A DNA stretch of 6,822 bases from an uncultured Candidatus Nitrosopelagicus sp. (GCA_937896695.1 CALBOT010000156.1:1-6822), one strand, 5' to 3'. Shown: positions 1 through 5,760, counted from the first letter of the stretch. Numbers and translations: made by a program. The notes: generated from the letters alone by a model not told the origin.

Positions 1-720
1 CGGTGATGTTTCAATTATTGCCTTTGACCATACAGTAAATAATGAATTTTGGATAAGATGATTTGCCTTTTTTTCAATAATTAATGAATTTTGGTTGTTT
101 TCAATCATATCAGAAAAGCCAGAAGATGATTTTAACATGCGGGACAACAAGGAAGGTGTAGCTCTTTCAATTCCGGTTTCTGCAATCAGTTTATCAACAA
201 ACTGATTTGAATTTTTTTCTTTTAGATTTCTTATTGAAGACAATGCTTTAACAGGAGTTGGAATGATCTTATTTTGTAAAATAATAGAATCAATCAGAGA
301 AACTATACCACATTTTACCCAACACGAAACAAATGGATCCTCAGTCTCTAGAGCATTTTTAGCCTTAGACAGCGATAATTGAGATTCAACTAGAGCATTT
401 TTTGAAGATATAGAATAGAGTTGATTTTTCTTTTCTTGTATTTTAGATATCAACATCTTTAGTTCCCACTCTGGATCTTGGAGAATTTCTATATTCTCAT
501 AACAAATTAATTTTTCAGGACGGGTTTCAGACAGATTACCGTGAGAAATTTTTAAAATTTTAGATTCATGGGTAATAATTTTATCAGATACATCTTTCCC
601 ATCAAAGATAATTATATTATGTATATTGCAATCCACATCAAAATTATCAGAATTACATCCACCTAGTGCAATAGGGAAATTATTATGACCAATAATTTTC
701 GTAATTTCATCAAGGTTCAT
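1..720 (-). CDS. Hypothetical protein, possibly degenerate nucleotidyltransferase-like (3' end outside window)
   Basis: An uninterrupted frame of 240 codons runs from an ATG at 718-720 off the left edge, so the carboxyl end is missing. I do not recognise the family with certainty. Near the amino end, residues 18-30 read ALGGCNSDNFDVD, followed by a hydrophobic strand (IIIF). This resembles the GG/GS...DxD core of pol-beta nucleotidyltransferases, but the spacing from GG to the first Asp is only about six residues, shorter than usual. Residues from about 90 onward are predicted helical, with a stretch (DPFVSCWVKCGIVSLIDSI, then a P-rich turn) like the helical domain that follows such nucleotidyltransferases. 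This functional reading is inference only. An AT-rich box at 741-750 lies about 25 bases before the ATG, which fits a leaderless start. It is divergent from the tRNA-Glu gene. Confidence 0.8.
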   Translation of the reverse strand, partial: MNLDEITKIIGHNNFPIALGGCNSDNFDVDCNIHNIIIFDGKDVSDKIITHESKILKISHGNLSETRPEKLICYENIEILQDPEWELKMLISKIQEKKNQLYSISSKNALVESQLSLSKAKNALETEDPFVSCWVKCGIVSLIDSIILQNKIIPTPVKALSSIRNLKEKNSNQFVDKLIAETGIERATPSLLSRMLKSSSGFSDMIENNQNSLIIEKKANHLIQNSLFTVWSKAIIETSP

Positions 721-740
721 GATAATTTTTCTATTAACAT

Positions 741-750
741 GTAATTATTT
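741..750 (-). promoter_or_regulatory. TATA-like box for the 1-720 gene
   Basis: On the minus strand this reads AAATAATTAC, centred about 25 bases before the ATG at 720. The spacing matches the other leaderless starts in the window. The motif itself is weak in such AT-rich DNA. Confidence 0.3.
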
Positions 751-818
751 CCATTACTGAAAACTTTTTTGAGAGTCTAGTTAATTTTGAAATTTTTTGA
801 TGAAATGATGCGTATTCG

Positions 819-826
819 TTTAATTA
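819..826 (+). promoter_or_regulatory. TATA-like box for tRNA-Glu
   Basis: GTTTAATT is centred about 26 bases before the first base of the tRNA, where an archaeal TATA box would place transcription start at or just before the tRNA 5' end. Its position is the main support. Confidence 0.3.
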
Positions 827-848
827 TGACAAATTTCTTGTCAAAACA

Positions 849-926
849 GCTCCTATAGTGTAGTCCGGCCAAGCATATTGCCCTCTCAAGGCAGTGACTC
901 GGGTTCAAATCCCGATGGGAGCACCA
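849..926 (+). tRNA. tRNA-Glu (anticodon CTC), CCA encoded
   Basis: The sequence folds as a cloverleaf. The seven-pair acceptor is 849-855 with 916-922 (one G-T pair). The anticodon stem is 878-882 with 890-894 and encloses the loop CTCTCAA, giving anticodon CTC at 885-887, which reads GAG. The T arm contains GGGTTCAAATCCC. The discriminator is A923 and CCA is encoded at 924-926. There is no intron. No long T-run follows before the next gene, whose ATG is only 41 bases away, so read-through into that gene is possible. Confidence 0.96.
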
Positions 927-935
927 TCATAACAA

Positions 936-944
936 GATTTTAAC
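936..944 (+). promoter_or_regulatory. TATA-like box for the PLD-like gene
   Basis: GATTTTAAC is centred about 27 bases before the ATG at 967, in the short gap after tRNA-Glu. The position would give a leaderless mRNA independent of the tRNA. Confidence 0.35.
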
Positions 945-966
945 TATCAATAATATTTAGAATATT

Positions 967-1629
967 ATGGAACTTCGAAAATTAAAATTAAAAGAACAGT
1001 ATAGATCAGATGAAGACGACATAATTTCTGATTTCTTAATTCCATGTTTGAATAATTGTATTGAGTATGACAGAGCAGTGGAATTTGTAACACTAAGTGG
1101 TCTAACTACTTTATCGTTGGGATTTCATAATTCAACACCAAATGCAAGAATGAGGTTGATATCAGGACACCAATTTGGAATAAAAGATTTGAACATGATG
1201 ACAAAGTTATTTTCTAAAAACGGAAATACTTGGAAGAATTTTAAGCCTGAATTAATCAGAGATGTAAAATTAGAACAAATCAGAAGGCTGATTGGTGACG
1301 GGAATCTAATGTTAAAAATCGGCATACCAAGTTCAGAAGATATCGATGGTACATTTTCAGAAAAAGTGGGAATTTTCAGAGACGCAAATGGAGATTCAGT
1401 TGTTTTTTCAGGTACATCAAGTGTAATGTTAGCAAGAAGGGCAAAAAATTTTGAGACAATTGATGTATTTACATCATGGAATGATAAATCAAGAGTTGAA
1501 ACAAAAATTAAAGATTTTGAGAGATTATGGCTTAATGAAACATCATCCGTAAAAGTATATGATTTTGAATATGCTGAAAAAAATAATTTATTAAAATATT
1601 CTTCAGAATGGGCTGTAAATCCTAATTAA
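967..1629 (+). CDS. Stand-alone phospholipase-D-like (PLD/HKD) nuclease-domain protein, catalytic His apparently lost
   Basis: This 220-residue protein resembles the PLD-like nuclease domain often found at the amino end of SNF2/DEAD helicases and in some restriction-type enzymes. The amino part carries a YRSDEDDIISDFLIPCL segment typical of the start of such domains. The core is EKVGIFRDANGD at 132-143, then VVFSGTSS at 145-152, N161-x-E163, a W at 171 and the closing FERLWLNE at 184-191. In that family the first motif normally reads FHxKxGIF with His and Lys catalytic. Here it reads F130-S131-E132-K133, so His is Ser while Lys stays. No helicase domain is attached or adjacent. The ATG is chosen because a TATA-like box lies 27 bases upstream. 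The gene ends tail-to-tail with the EndA gene, overlapping it by 8 bases. The fold is likely; the activity is doubtful. Confidence 0.88.
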   Translation: MELRKLKLKEQYRSDEDDIISDFLIPCLNNCIEYDRAVEFVTLSGLTTLSLGFHNSTPNARMRLISGHQFGIKDLNMMTKLFSKNGNTWKNFKPELIRDVKLEQIRRLIGDGNLMLKIGIPSSEDIDGTFSEKVGIFRDANGDSVVFSGTSSVMLARRAKNFETIDVFTSWNDKSRVETKIKDFERLWLNETSSVKVYDFEYAEKNNLLKYSSEWAVNPN

Positions 1630-2197
1630 AATTAAAATCCTTCATTTCAAAATCAGATTGATTGTCTAAGAAATTCATTTTGTTAATTTTATAATATATT
1701 ATCTCACCACGACGTTCGATTACCGCAATGATTGGTTCTTTACCCATTTGAGTAATTTCTTGAATGTTTTTGTATAATTTTCCAATTTTCTGTTGAGTAC
1801 CTTCATTGAATGCAAAAATAACAAATTTGGCATCTTTTTTTCCATAAGTACCTTTTTCATAAACACGAAAATCAGAACCAAATCCAAAACCATCTTTTAC
1901 AGCATAACCTTTAGTTCGTAAATCTCTATAGAGTAGAAATCTAGTTAAAGTATCATCATTCTTTTGGATGTATTTTTGTATTAGTTCATCAAAAATTATA
2001 TTTTTATTTACTTTTTTTAATTCTAGTTTGTGGTTATACAAGAGGTATAATGCTTCAAACGAATCTAATGTCAACGTATCATTTTGCAAGTCACCAAATC
2101 CTCTCTCCGTTAATATATTCTGCATTTTCGGATTAAGTACAACAATTTTTTCATCTATGAGCTTTGCAGAGATCTTTGTTTCAAAATCAAAGGACAT
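1622..2197 (-). CDS. endA: EndA-family tRNA-splicing endonuclease subunit with catalytic His replaced by Asp
   Basis: EndA cuts the bulge-helix-bulge motif at both ends of archaeal tRNA introns. This 191-residue protein has the usual small amino-terminal domain (LTLDSFEALYLLYN at about 43-55) and the nuclease domain YRDLRTKGYAVKDGFGFGSD at 90-109, then FRVYEKG at 110-116 and EIIYYKI at 165-171. The family triad is Tyr-His-Lys. Tyr113 and Lys153 are where expected, but the site after the loop, usually HSxY or HAKY, reads D122-A-K-F. It may be the non-catalytic partner of a heterotetrameric enzyme or a variant catalytic subunit. A longer reading frame begins at an ATG at 2245, but I chose 2197: the region 2218-2226 forms a TATA box 25 bases before it, and the shorter amino end matches the family. 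It is divergent from rpl10e. Confidence 0.87.
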   Translation of the reverse strand: MSFDFETKISAKLIDEKIVVLNPKMQNILTERGFGDLQNDTLTLDSFEALYLLYNHKLELKKVNKNIIFDELIQKYIQKNDDTLTRFLLYRDLRTKGYAVKDGFGFGSDFRVYEKGTYGKKDAKFVIFAFNEGTQQKIGKLYKNIQEITQMGKEPIIAVIERRGEIIYYKINKMNFLDNQSDFEMKDFNFN

Positions 2198-2217
2198 ATC
2201 TCGTTTAGAGGTATTGT

Positions 2218-2226
2218 GATATAAAA
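2218..2226 (-). promoter_or_regulatory. TATA box deciding the endA start
   Basis: On the minus strand this reads TTTTATATC, the best TATA box in the window. It is centred 25 bases before the ATG at 2197. It would lie inside the coding region if the upstream ATG at 2245 were used, so it argues for the shorter protein. Confidence 0.55.
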
Positions 2227-2278
2227 TTCTGCATAATATACACAAAAATGCTCAAGATCTTCATATGTAATGCTAATC

Positions 2279-2287
2279 GTTAAAATA
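2279..2287 (+). promoter_or_regulatory. TATA-like box for rpl10e
   Basis: GTTAAAATA is centred about 27 bases before the rpl10e ATG, consistent with a leaderless or near-leaderless transcript. There is no Shine-Dalgarno sequence. Confidence 0.45.
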
Positions 2288-2309
2288 GGGTTGTTAGAGT
2301 TTCATTGTT

Positions 2310-2804
2310 ATGCATGGTGCTTGTTATAGAAAGGGAAACGGACAACCATATGCCAATACAAGGCATATCAAAGGAAAACCTCAAATCAAAATTGCAAAAT
2401 TTAACAGTGGAAATAAAAAAAGAAAATTCGAGTATTGTGTACAATTAATGATTAATGAAAAAGTTCAGATTAGACATATGGCGCTAGAATCAACCAGACT
2501 AGCTGCAAACAAAACATTAGAAAAGACTACTGGCGAATCAGGATATAATTCACGTTTGAGAGTTTACCCACACATTAGATTAAGAGAAAACAAAACCATT
2601 GCAGCAGCAGGTGCAGACAGACTTTCAGAAGGAATGAGACGAGCATTTGGTAAAGCAAATAGTCTAGCAGTCAGAGCAAGACAAGGTCAAGTCATAATGG
2701 AAATGAATGTAGACGAGGAACATCTGGAAGCAGCAAAAAGTGCACTAAGAAAAGCTTGCGTAAAATTGCCAGGAACTCCATCAATTAACTTTTTTAAAAA
2801 TTAA
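2310..2804 (+). CDS. rpl10e: Large-subunit ribosomal protein L10e (uL16)
   Basis: This is the archaeal/eukaryotic form of uL16, which sits near the tRNA-binding cleft of the 50S subunit and contacts the A- and P-site tRNAs and 5S rRNA region. The 164 residues match the family throughout: MHGACYRKGNGQPY at the start, the HMALESTRLAANK segment at about 56-68, YPHIRLRENK at about 86-95, then GADRLSEGMRRAFGKA, and ARQGQVIMEM, followed by a carboxyl-terminal helix rich in Ala and Glu. It is shorter than the roughly 170-180 residues of many archaeal homologues because the amino end lacks the common MVGRPxR start. The start is the only sensible ATG and follows a TATA-like box. It stands alone, with no other ribosomal protein beside it, and ends 4 bases from the end of the convergent gene. 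Confidence 0.97.
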   Translation: MHGACYRKGNGQPYANTRHIKGKPQIKIAKFNSGNKKRKFEYCVQLMINEKVQIRHMALESTRLAANKTLEKTTGESGYNSRLRVYPHIRLRENKTIAAAGADRLSEGMRRAFGKANSLAVRARQGQVIMEMNVDEEHLEAAKSALRKACVKLPGTPSINFFKN

Positions 2805-2808
2805 ATCA

Positions 2809-3051
2809 TTAGACAAATTCTTTTTTTAAAAATTCAAGGAATTCAGTGAACTCATTATCAGTTGGGTCACGTTTTAGTATCCTTCGATGTTGATAATAAA
2901 ATGAATTTGATAAGCGTCCTATTGAAATCCCTGAAGAAAAGGAAACAGGATCAAAATTTGAAAATTTATCAATAATTTCCTTAGTATTGTTATTTTCAGT
3001 TTTCATTTCATCAATTTTTTTTTCAAGAATTTTCATTATTCTCTCATCCAT
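2809..3051 (-). CDS. Small conserved-looking hypothetical protein, 80 residues
   Basis: I do not recognise the family. The protein starts MDERIMKILEKKIDEMKTEN, a likely amphipathic or coiled-coil helix (about 1-33). It then has a central FDPVSFSSGISIGRLSNSFY segment (about 33-52) and an acidic/basic helical tail, EFTEFLEFLKKEF, at the carboxyl end. No Cys, no signal peptide and no membrane segment is seen, so it is probably a soluble cytoplasmic protein. The same frame extends upstream to a GTG at 3066, but I prefer the ATG at 3051 because a TATA-like box at 3073-3080 lies 25 bases before it. It is tail-to-tail with rpl10e with 4 bases between the stops. It might be DNA- or RNA-associated given its neighbours, but nothing in the sequence shows this. 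Confidence 0.75.
   Translation of the reverse strand: MDERIMKILEKKIDEMKTENNNTKEIIDKFSNFDPVSFSSGISIGRLSNSFYYQHRRILKRDPTDNEFTEFLEFLKKEFV
2819..2830 (+). terminator. Probable U-tract terminator for rpl10e
   Basis: A run of seven T at 2821-2827 begins 16 bases after the rpl10e stop and lies inside the end of the convergent gene. Archaeal RNA polymerase ends transcription at such U-tracts without needing a hairpin. A matching T-run for the opposite strand is given by the A-rich stretch at 2796-2805. Confidence 0.4.
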
Positions 3052-3072
3052 ATCTGAATAATACACAAGATG

Positions 3073-3080
3073 AATTAAAA
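3073..3080 (-). promoter_or_regulatory. TATA-like box for the 80-residue protein
   Basis: On the minus strand this reads TTTTAATT, centred about 25 bases before the ATG at 3051. It supports that start over the GTG at 3066. Confidence 0.4.
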
Positions 3081-3100
3081 AATTGATATTGAATCATTAG

Positions 3101-3110
3101 GCTTTAATAT
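3101..3110 (+). promoter_or_regulatory. TATA box for tRNA-Gly
   Basis: GCTTTAATAT is centred about 28 bases before the tRNA 5' end. The identical ten bases occur on the minus strand at 5761-5770, before the Elf1-like gene, which strengthens the reading as a core promoter. Confidence 0.5.
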
Positions 3111-3133
3111 GCAACTTTTTTCTAAACGTTTGA

Positions 3134-3207
3134 GCAGTCATAGTATAGTTTGGTTATTATTCTAGCTTGCCAAGTTAGTGACCCGGGTTCAAATCCCGGT
3201 GACTGCA
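3134..3207 (+). tRNA. tRNA-Gly (anticodon GCC), CCA not encoded
   Basis: The acceptor stem is 3134-3140 with 3200-3206, a perfect seven pairs. The anticodon stem is 3162-3166 with 3174-3178, and the loop TTGCCAA gives anticodon GCC at 3169-3171. The T arm is CCGGGTTCAAATCCCGG. The discriminator is A3207. The next bases are TGT, so CCA must be added after transcription, unlike the other two tRNAs here. There is no intron. Confidence 0.96.
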
Positions 3208-3214
3208 TGTAAAA

Positions 3215-3220
3215 TTTTTT
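3215..3220 (+). terminator. U-tract terminator after tRNA-Gly
   Basis: Six T in a row start 8 bases after the tRNA end, a typical archaeal stop signal for a single tRNA transcript. Confidence 0.45.
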
Positions 3221-3284
3221 GTAAATATGAACACAAACTAATGATTTTAGTTGAAATTCTAAAAAAGTGACATGTTTAAGATAG

Positions 3285-3292
3285 TATTAAAT
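3285..3292 (+). promoter_or_regulatory. TATA-like box for the 3315-5353 operon
   Basis: TATTAAAT is centred about 26 bases before the ATG at 3315. It would drive a leaderless mRNA carrying both coupled genes. Confidence 0.42.
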
Positions 3293-3314
3293 TAGTTTTT
3301 AATTTTATTTCATT

Positions 3315-4529
3315 ATGGGAGAATTTGAAGAATTTGCCGAAGCACTTTTAGATCAAATTTCAGTAGAGATAGATGAAGAAAAAGAAATTGCAAAATTATC
3401 AGAAAAAATTAACGATGATAAAGAATTTCCCAATCAGTTTACAGAATTAGAATCATTTTCTAAAGAAATATTTCCAGATGTTTGTAAAAAAGTTGAAGAG
3501 TTTACAGAATTTTCAGTAAAATCAGATCTTAGAGTAGAATTTCCAGATTTAAAAGAATTCAAATTATTAAAAGGGAAAAAAGTATTTGCAACAAAACATT
3601 CAAGAGATTTTGTTGATGAATTATTTTCAGCAGTTGCAGATTTAAACATCAAAAATATTGCAGAATTAATTCAAAAAGATACTGAAAAATTTTTGGTTTA
3701 TTCAACTTATGCAAAATCTTACATTTCAAAAATATCAACAACATATGGAGATTATTTAGATTCTTGTGTATATTTGAATAAATTCATTTTATCAAATTAT
3801 CCAAAAATTATTCTGTATAAACAAGGTCAACCATATGATTTACGAAAAGAACAGGTTGAATCAGGTTACAAAGGAGCTCTCAAAATGACAATGGTAGAAG
3901 AAATAGTCCACTCAACACAAGATAATTTACAAAATGAAAACAAAAATGCAGCCATAAATGTGAATTCTATTAATGAAGAATTGGCTAAAATAATTCTGAA
4001 TTTAGATGGAGATGCAACAAAAAATCTTTACGAATATTTACAATTACAGACAGTCCCAGATGATTTTCCAATTGCCAAACATGCAAATCTGTTTTTCATG
4101 TTAAATCCAGACAACTTTGTAGTAAATGAATTAGGACCAGACGTTATGACTTATTCCCATGTAGAAATTGATCCCAAGATTTCTGAAATAGTTCCAGAAT
4201 TGTCAGAAATATACCAGAGATGGTTATTGCCAATCCAAACCCATCATGCAGCATTTTCTACAATGGAAGGAATAGCAGAATTTTCTGTACAGAATATTTT
4301 ACAAGATGATAATGATTTTCAAAATTATCTAACAACTTTTGTGGGAACTGATTTTTCATCATATAAAGTAAGAAAGAATATGGGAAAAGAACTAACTGAG
4401 AAAGTGTTTAATAAATTTGGAAAAGATGCATTTAGATTTTTAATTGAAAGTCCACCAAGTACAAGAGAATTGAAAGAGCCAGAACTTTATCTAAAAAGGG
4501 ATTTATCTACCGGCTCAGAACATATGTAA
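3315..4529 (+). CDS. Uncharacterised gluzincin-like protein with altered metal-binding motif
   Basis: This 404-residue protein has no family name I can give with certainty. It is acidic, with a Glu-rich amino end and no signal peptide or membrane segment. Three signs point to a gluzincin metallopeptidase-type fold. First, residues 193-202 read MVEEIVHSTQ, which aligns with the HExxHxxQ helix of many zincins but with Glu195 at the first His position. Second, MEGIAEF at 317-323 looks like the helix carrying the third metal ligand (EGxAE), about 120 residues later. Third, the carboxyl end has PPSTRELKEPELYLKR at 380-395, like the PPxSTEQxLHPEKY tail seen in some uncharacterised zinc peptidases. 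If so, His199 and Glu318 remain but the first His is lost, so it may be inactive, use another metal, or bind peptides. The stop shares one base with the next start (TAATG), which implies translational coupling. Confidence 0.8.
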   Translation: MGEFEEFAEALLDQISVEIDEEKEIAKLSEKINDDKEFPNQFTELESFSKEIFPDVCKKVEEFTEFSVKSDLRVEFPDLKEFKLLKGKKVFATKHSRDFVDELFSAVADLNIKNIAELIQKDTEKFLVYSTYAKSYISKISTTYGDYLDSCVYLNKFILSNYPKIILYKQGQPYDLRKEQVESGYKGALKMTMVEEIVHSTQDNLQNENKNAAINVNSINEELAKIILNLDGDATKNLYEYLQLQTVPDDFPIAKHANLFFMLNPDNFVVNELGPDVMTYSHVEIDPKISEIVPELSEIYQRWLLPIQTHHAAFSTMEGIAEFSVQNILQDDNDFQNYLTTFVGTDFSSYKVRKNMGKELTEKVFNKFGKDAFRFLIESPPSTRELKEPELYLKRDLSTGSEHM

Positions 4530-5353
4530 TGAATGAGAGAGAAGTCTCACTTGTTTCAGAATGGAACACGTATGCCAATAATGAAAATTTTAGTTTGATT
4601 GAAAAATGTCTTAAACTAGCACAAATTCTCGAATATCCGGAATTATCTATTTCAAATGAAATTGAGAAAATTAAAGAAATAGGAGTCAATTTTAAAAATA
4701 GAATTACAGAATCAAAAAATCCTACATACGTAATTTCACTACTAAACGAATTTCTTTTTGATGTTGAGGAGTTTATAGGAGATTTAGACGATTACTATAA
4801 TCCTAAAAATAATTTTTTAAATTATGTTTTAGAGAAAAGATCAGGCATACCAATCACATTGTGTGTTTTGTACACAGAAATTGCAAAATATGCAAATTTG
4901 GATTTAAAGATAGTAGGATTTCCAAGTCACGTAATTGTCAAATACGAAGAAGAGATTATTTTAGATCCATTTAACAGAGGTCGTTTGTTAGAATTAGAAG
5001 ATTTACAAGAAATTTTGTATCAGAATTATGGGGAATCAGTAGAATTTGAAGCAGCATATCTGAATCAGATTTCAGATGAAAAAATTATAATTCGAATGTT
5101 GAGAAATTTAAAAAACTCATACACAGATTCGTTTGCATATGAAATGGCAAGTATGTGTAATAAAATGATTCTCGAAATACTACCAGAGTCACCGGATGAA
5201 ATTAGAGATATGGGAATTTTGGAAGATAAATTAGAGAATTATGAAAATTCAATGAAGTATCTTAACAAATATTTGGAAATGGAACCTAATGCTGAAGATG
5301 TAGATTATGTTTTAGAACTAATTAGAGAAGTTAGAGAAAAGATTAGTCAATGA
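4529..5353 (+). CDS. SirB1-family transglutaminase-like protein with TPR-like tail
   Basis: The protein has 274 residues and matches the SirB1/Transglut_core2 family. Family features in order: an amino-terminal helical region; LNEFLFDVEEFIGDLDDYYN at 72-91 followed by NFLNYVLEKRSGIPITLCVL at 95-114; GFPSHVIVKY at 130-139; ILDPFNRG at 144-151; a middle helix with IRMLRNLKNSY at 188-198; and a tail with RDMGILEDKLENYENSMKYL at 226-245, typical of one or two TPR-like helical hairpins. Cys112, His134 and Asp146 are placed like a transglutaminase or cysteine-protease triad, which suggests that enzymatic activity is possible. The real reaction of this family is not established. The start overlaps the previous stop by one base, so the two genes form an operon and the proteins may act together. 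The end overlaps the convergent small gene by 11 bases. Confidence 0.92.
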   Translation: MNEREVSLVSEWNTYANNENFSLIEKCLKLAQILEYPELSISNEIEKIKEIGVNFKNRITESKNPTYVISLLNEFLFDVEEFIGDLDDYYNPKNNFLNYVLEKRSGIPITLCVLYTEIAKYANLDLKIVGFPSHVIVKYEEEIILDPFNRGRLLELEDLQEILYQNYGESVEFEAAYLNQISDEKIIIRMLRNLKNSYTDSFAYEMASMCNKMILEILPESPDEIRDMGILEDKLENYENSMKYLNKYLEMEPNAEDVDYVLELIREVREKISQ

Positions 5354-5516
5354 TTGATGAAACATCGTGGCCTTTTTTGATCATCTTGACCTCATGCCTT
5401 GCAAGCTCATTTCTAAAAGCATTTTTGATTACGTCAATTTCATTTCGTAGAGTTGCAATTTCATCTTCTAGTTTTTCAATTCTATCATAAACCGTTCCTT
5501 CTCCTTCAGAACTCAT
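5343..5516 (-). CDS. 57-residue coiled-coil hypothetical protein
   Basis: A short frame starts at the ATG 5514-5516 and ends with TAA at 5343-5345. The protein begins MSSEGEGTVYDRIEKLEDEI and continues as a heptad-like helix (ATLRNEIDVIKNAFRNELA) rich in Leu, Ile and charged residues to about residue 45, then KGHDVSSIID. It is probably a dimeric coiled coil. I do not recognise a named family. Support for it being real: a TATA-like box (5538-5545) is 25 bases before the ATG, the frame looks like a coherent protein, and it fills an otherwise empty gap between its neighbours. The last 11 bases overlap the end of the convergent SirB1-like gene. It lies 51 bases downstream of the Elf1-like gene on the same strand and could also be co-transcribed with it. 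Confidence 0.75.
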   Translation of the reverse strand: MSSEGEGTVYDRIEKLEDEIATLRNEIDVIKNAFRNELARHEVKMIKKGHDVSSIID

Positions 5517-5537
5517 ATTTTGATATTGGAAAAATTC

Positions 5538-5545
5538 TTTAAAAA
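5538..5545 (-). promoter_or_regulatory. TATA-like box for the 57-residue protein
   Basis: On the minus strand this reads TTTTTAAA, centred 25 bases before the ATG at 5516. It falls in the 51-base gap after the Elf1-like gene. It could also overlap with termination of that gene. Confidence 0.42.
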
Positions 5546-5567
5546 GGTATGGTTATTTTCAGTCAAA

Positions 5568-5729
5568 CTATAAATCAAATTCTTGATTACATGCCGGACA
5601 TTTAGCTCTTTCTTCACCAACATTACCTATAATGAAAATACGACCAATTGTTTTACACAAAGGACACATTCCGGTTGTGACATTTTTTGGACCTGTTTTT
5701 ACTATTTTTTGGCTTTTGCGACGTCCCAT
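5568..5729 (-). CDS. Elf1-like zinc-ribbon protein (putative transcription elongation factor)
   Basis: This 53-residue protein begins MGRRKSQKIVKTGPKN and has a zinc ribbon, CPLC at about 22-25 and CPAC at about 44-47, with a beta-rich stretch (RIFIIGNVGEER) between them. Eukaryotic Elf1/ELOF1, which binds elongating RNA polymerase II near Spt4-Spt5, starts with the same MGRRKS tail and has the same two CxxC pairs. Elf1 homologues have been reported in some archaea including Thaumarchaeota (established knowledge, recalled). The protein lacks the eukaryotic carboxyl-terminal extension. A generic zinc ribbon is the alternative. The ATG is favoured because MGRRK is the family start. The gene lies 41 bases downstream of tRNA-Ser on the same strand, with a TATA-like box directly after the tRNA CCA. 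Confidence 0.85.
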   Translation of the reverse strand: MGRRKSQKIVKTGPKNVTTGMCPLCKTIGRIFIIGNVGEERAKCPACNQEFDL

Positions 5730-5760
5730 ATTGTTTCTAAATTATGCTATGATTTAGTCA

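Noticed and set aside
1125..1325. 66-codon frame on the minus strand
   Set aside because: It is antisense to the PLD-like gene, with no motif or promoter of its own.
1968..2219. 83-codon frame on the plus strand
   Set aside because: It is antisense to the EndA-family gene and has a Ser/Phe-rich composition typical of a reverse-strand shadow in AT-rich DNA.
3052..3066. GTG start giving an 85-residue form of the small protein
   Set aside because: The ATG at 3051 has a TATA-like box at the expected 25 bases, and the five extra residues add nothing recognisable.
3434..3652. 72-codon frame on the minus strand
   Set aside because: It is antisense to the gluzincin-like gene, and its Ser/Asn-rich sequence mirrors the Glu/Lys/Phe codons of the real frame.
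4507..4689. 60-codon frame on the minus strand
   Set aside because: It is antisense across the junction of the two coupled genes, with no independent support.
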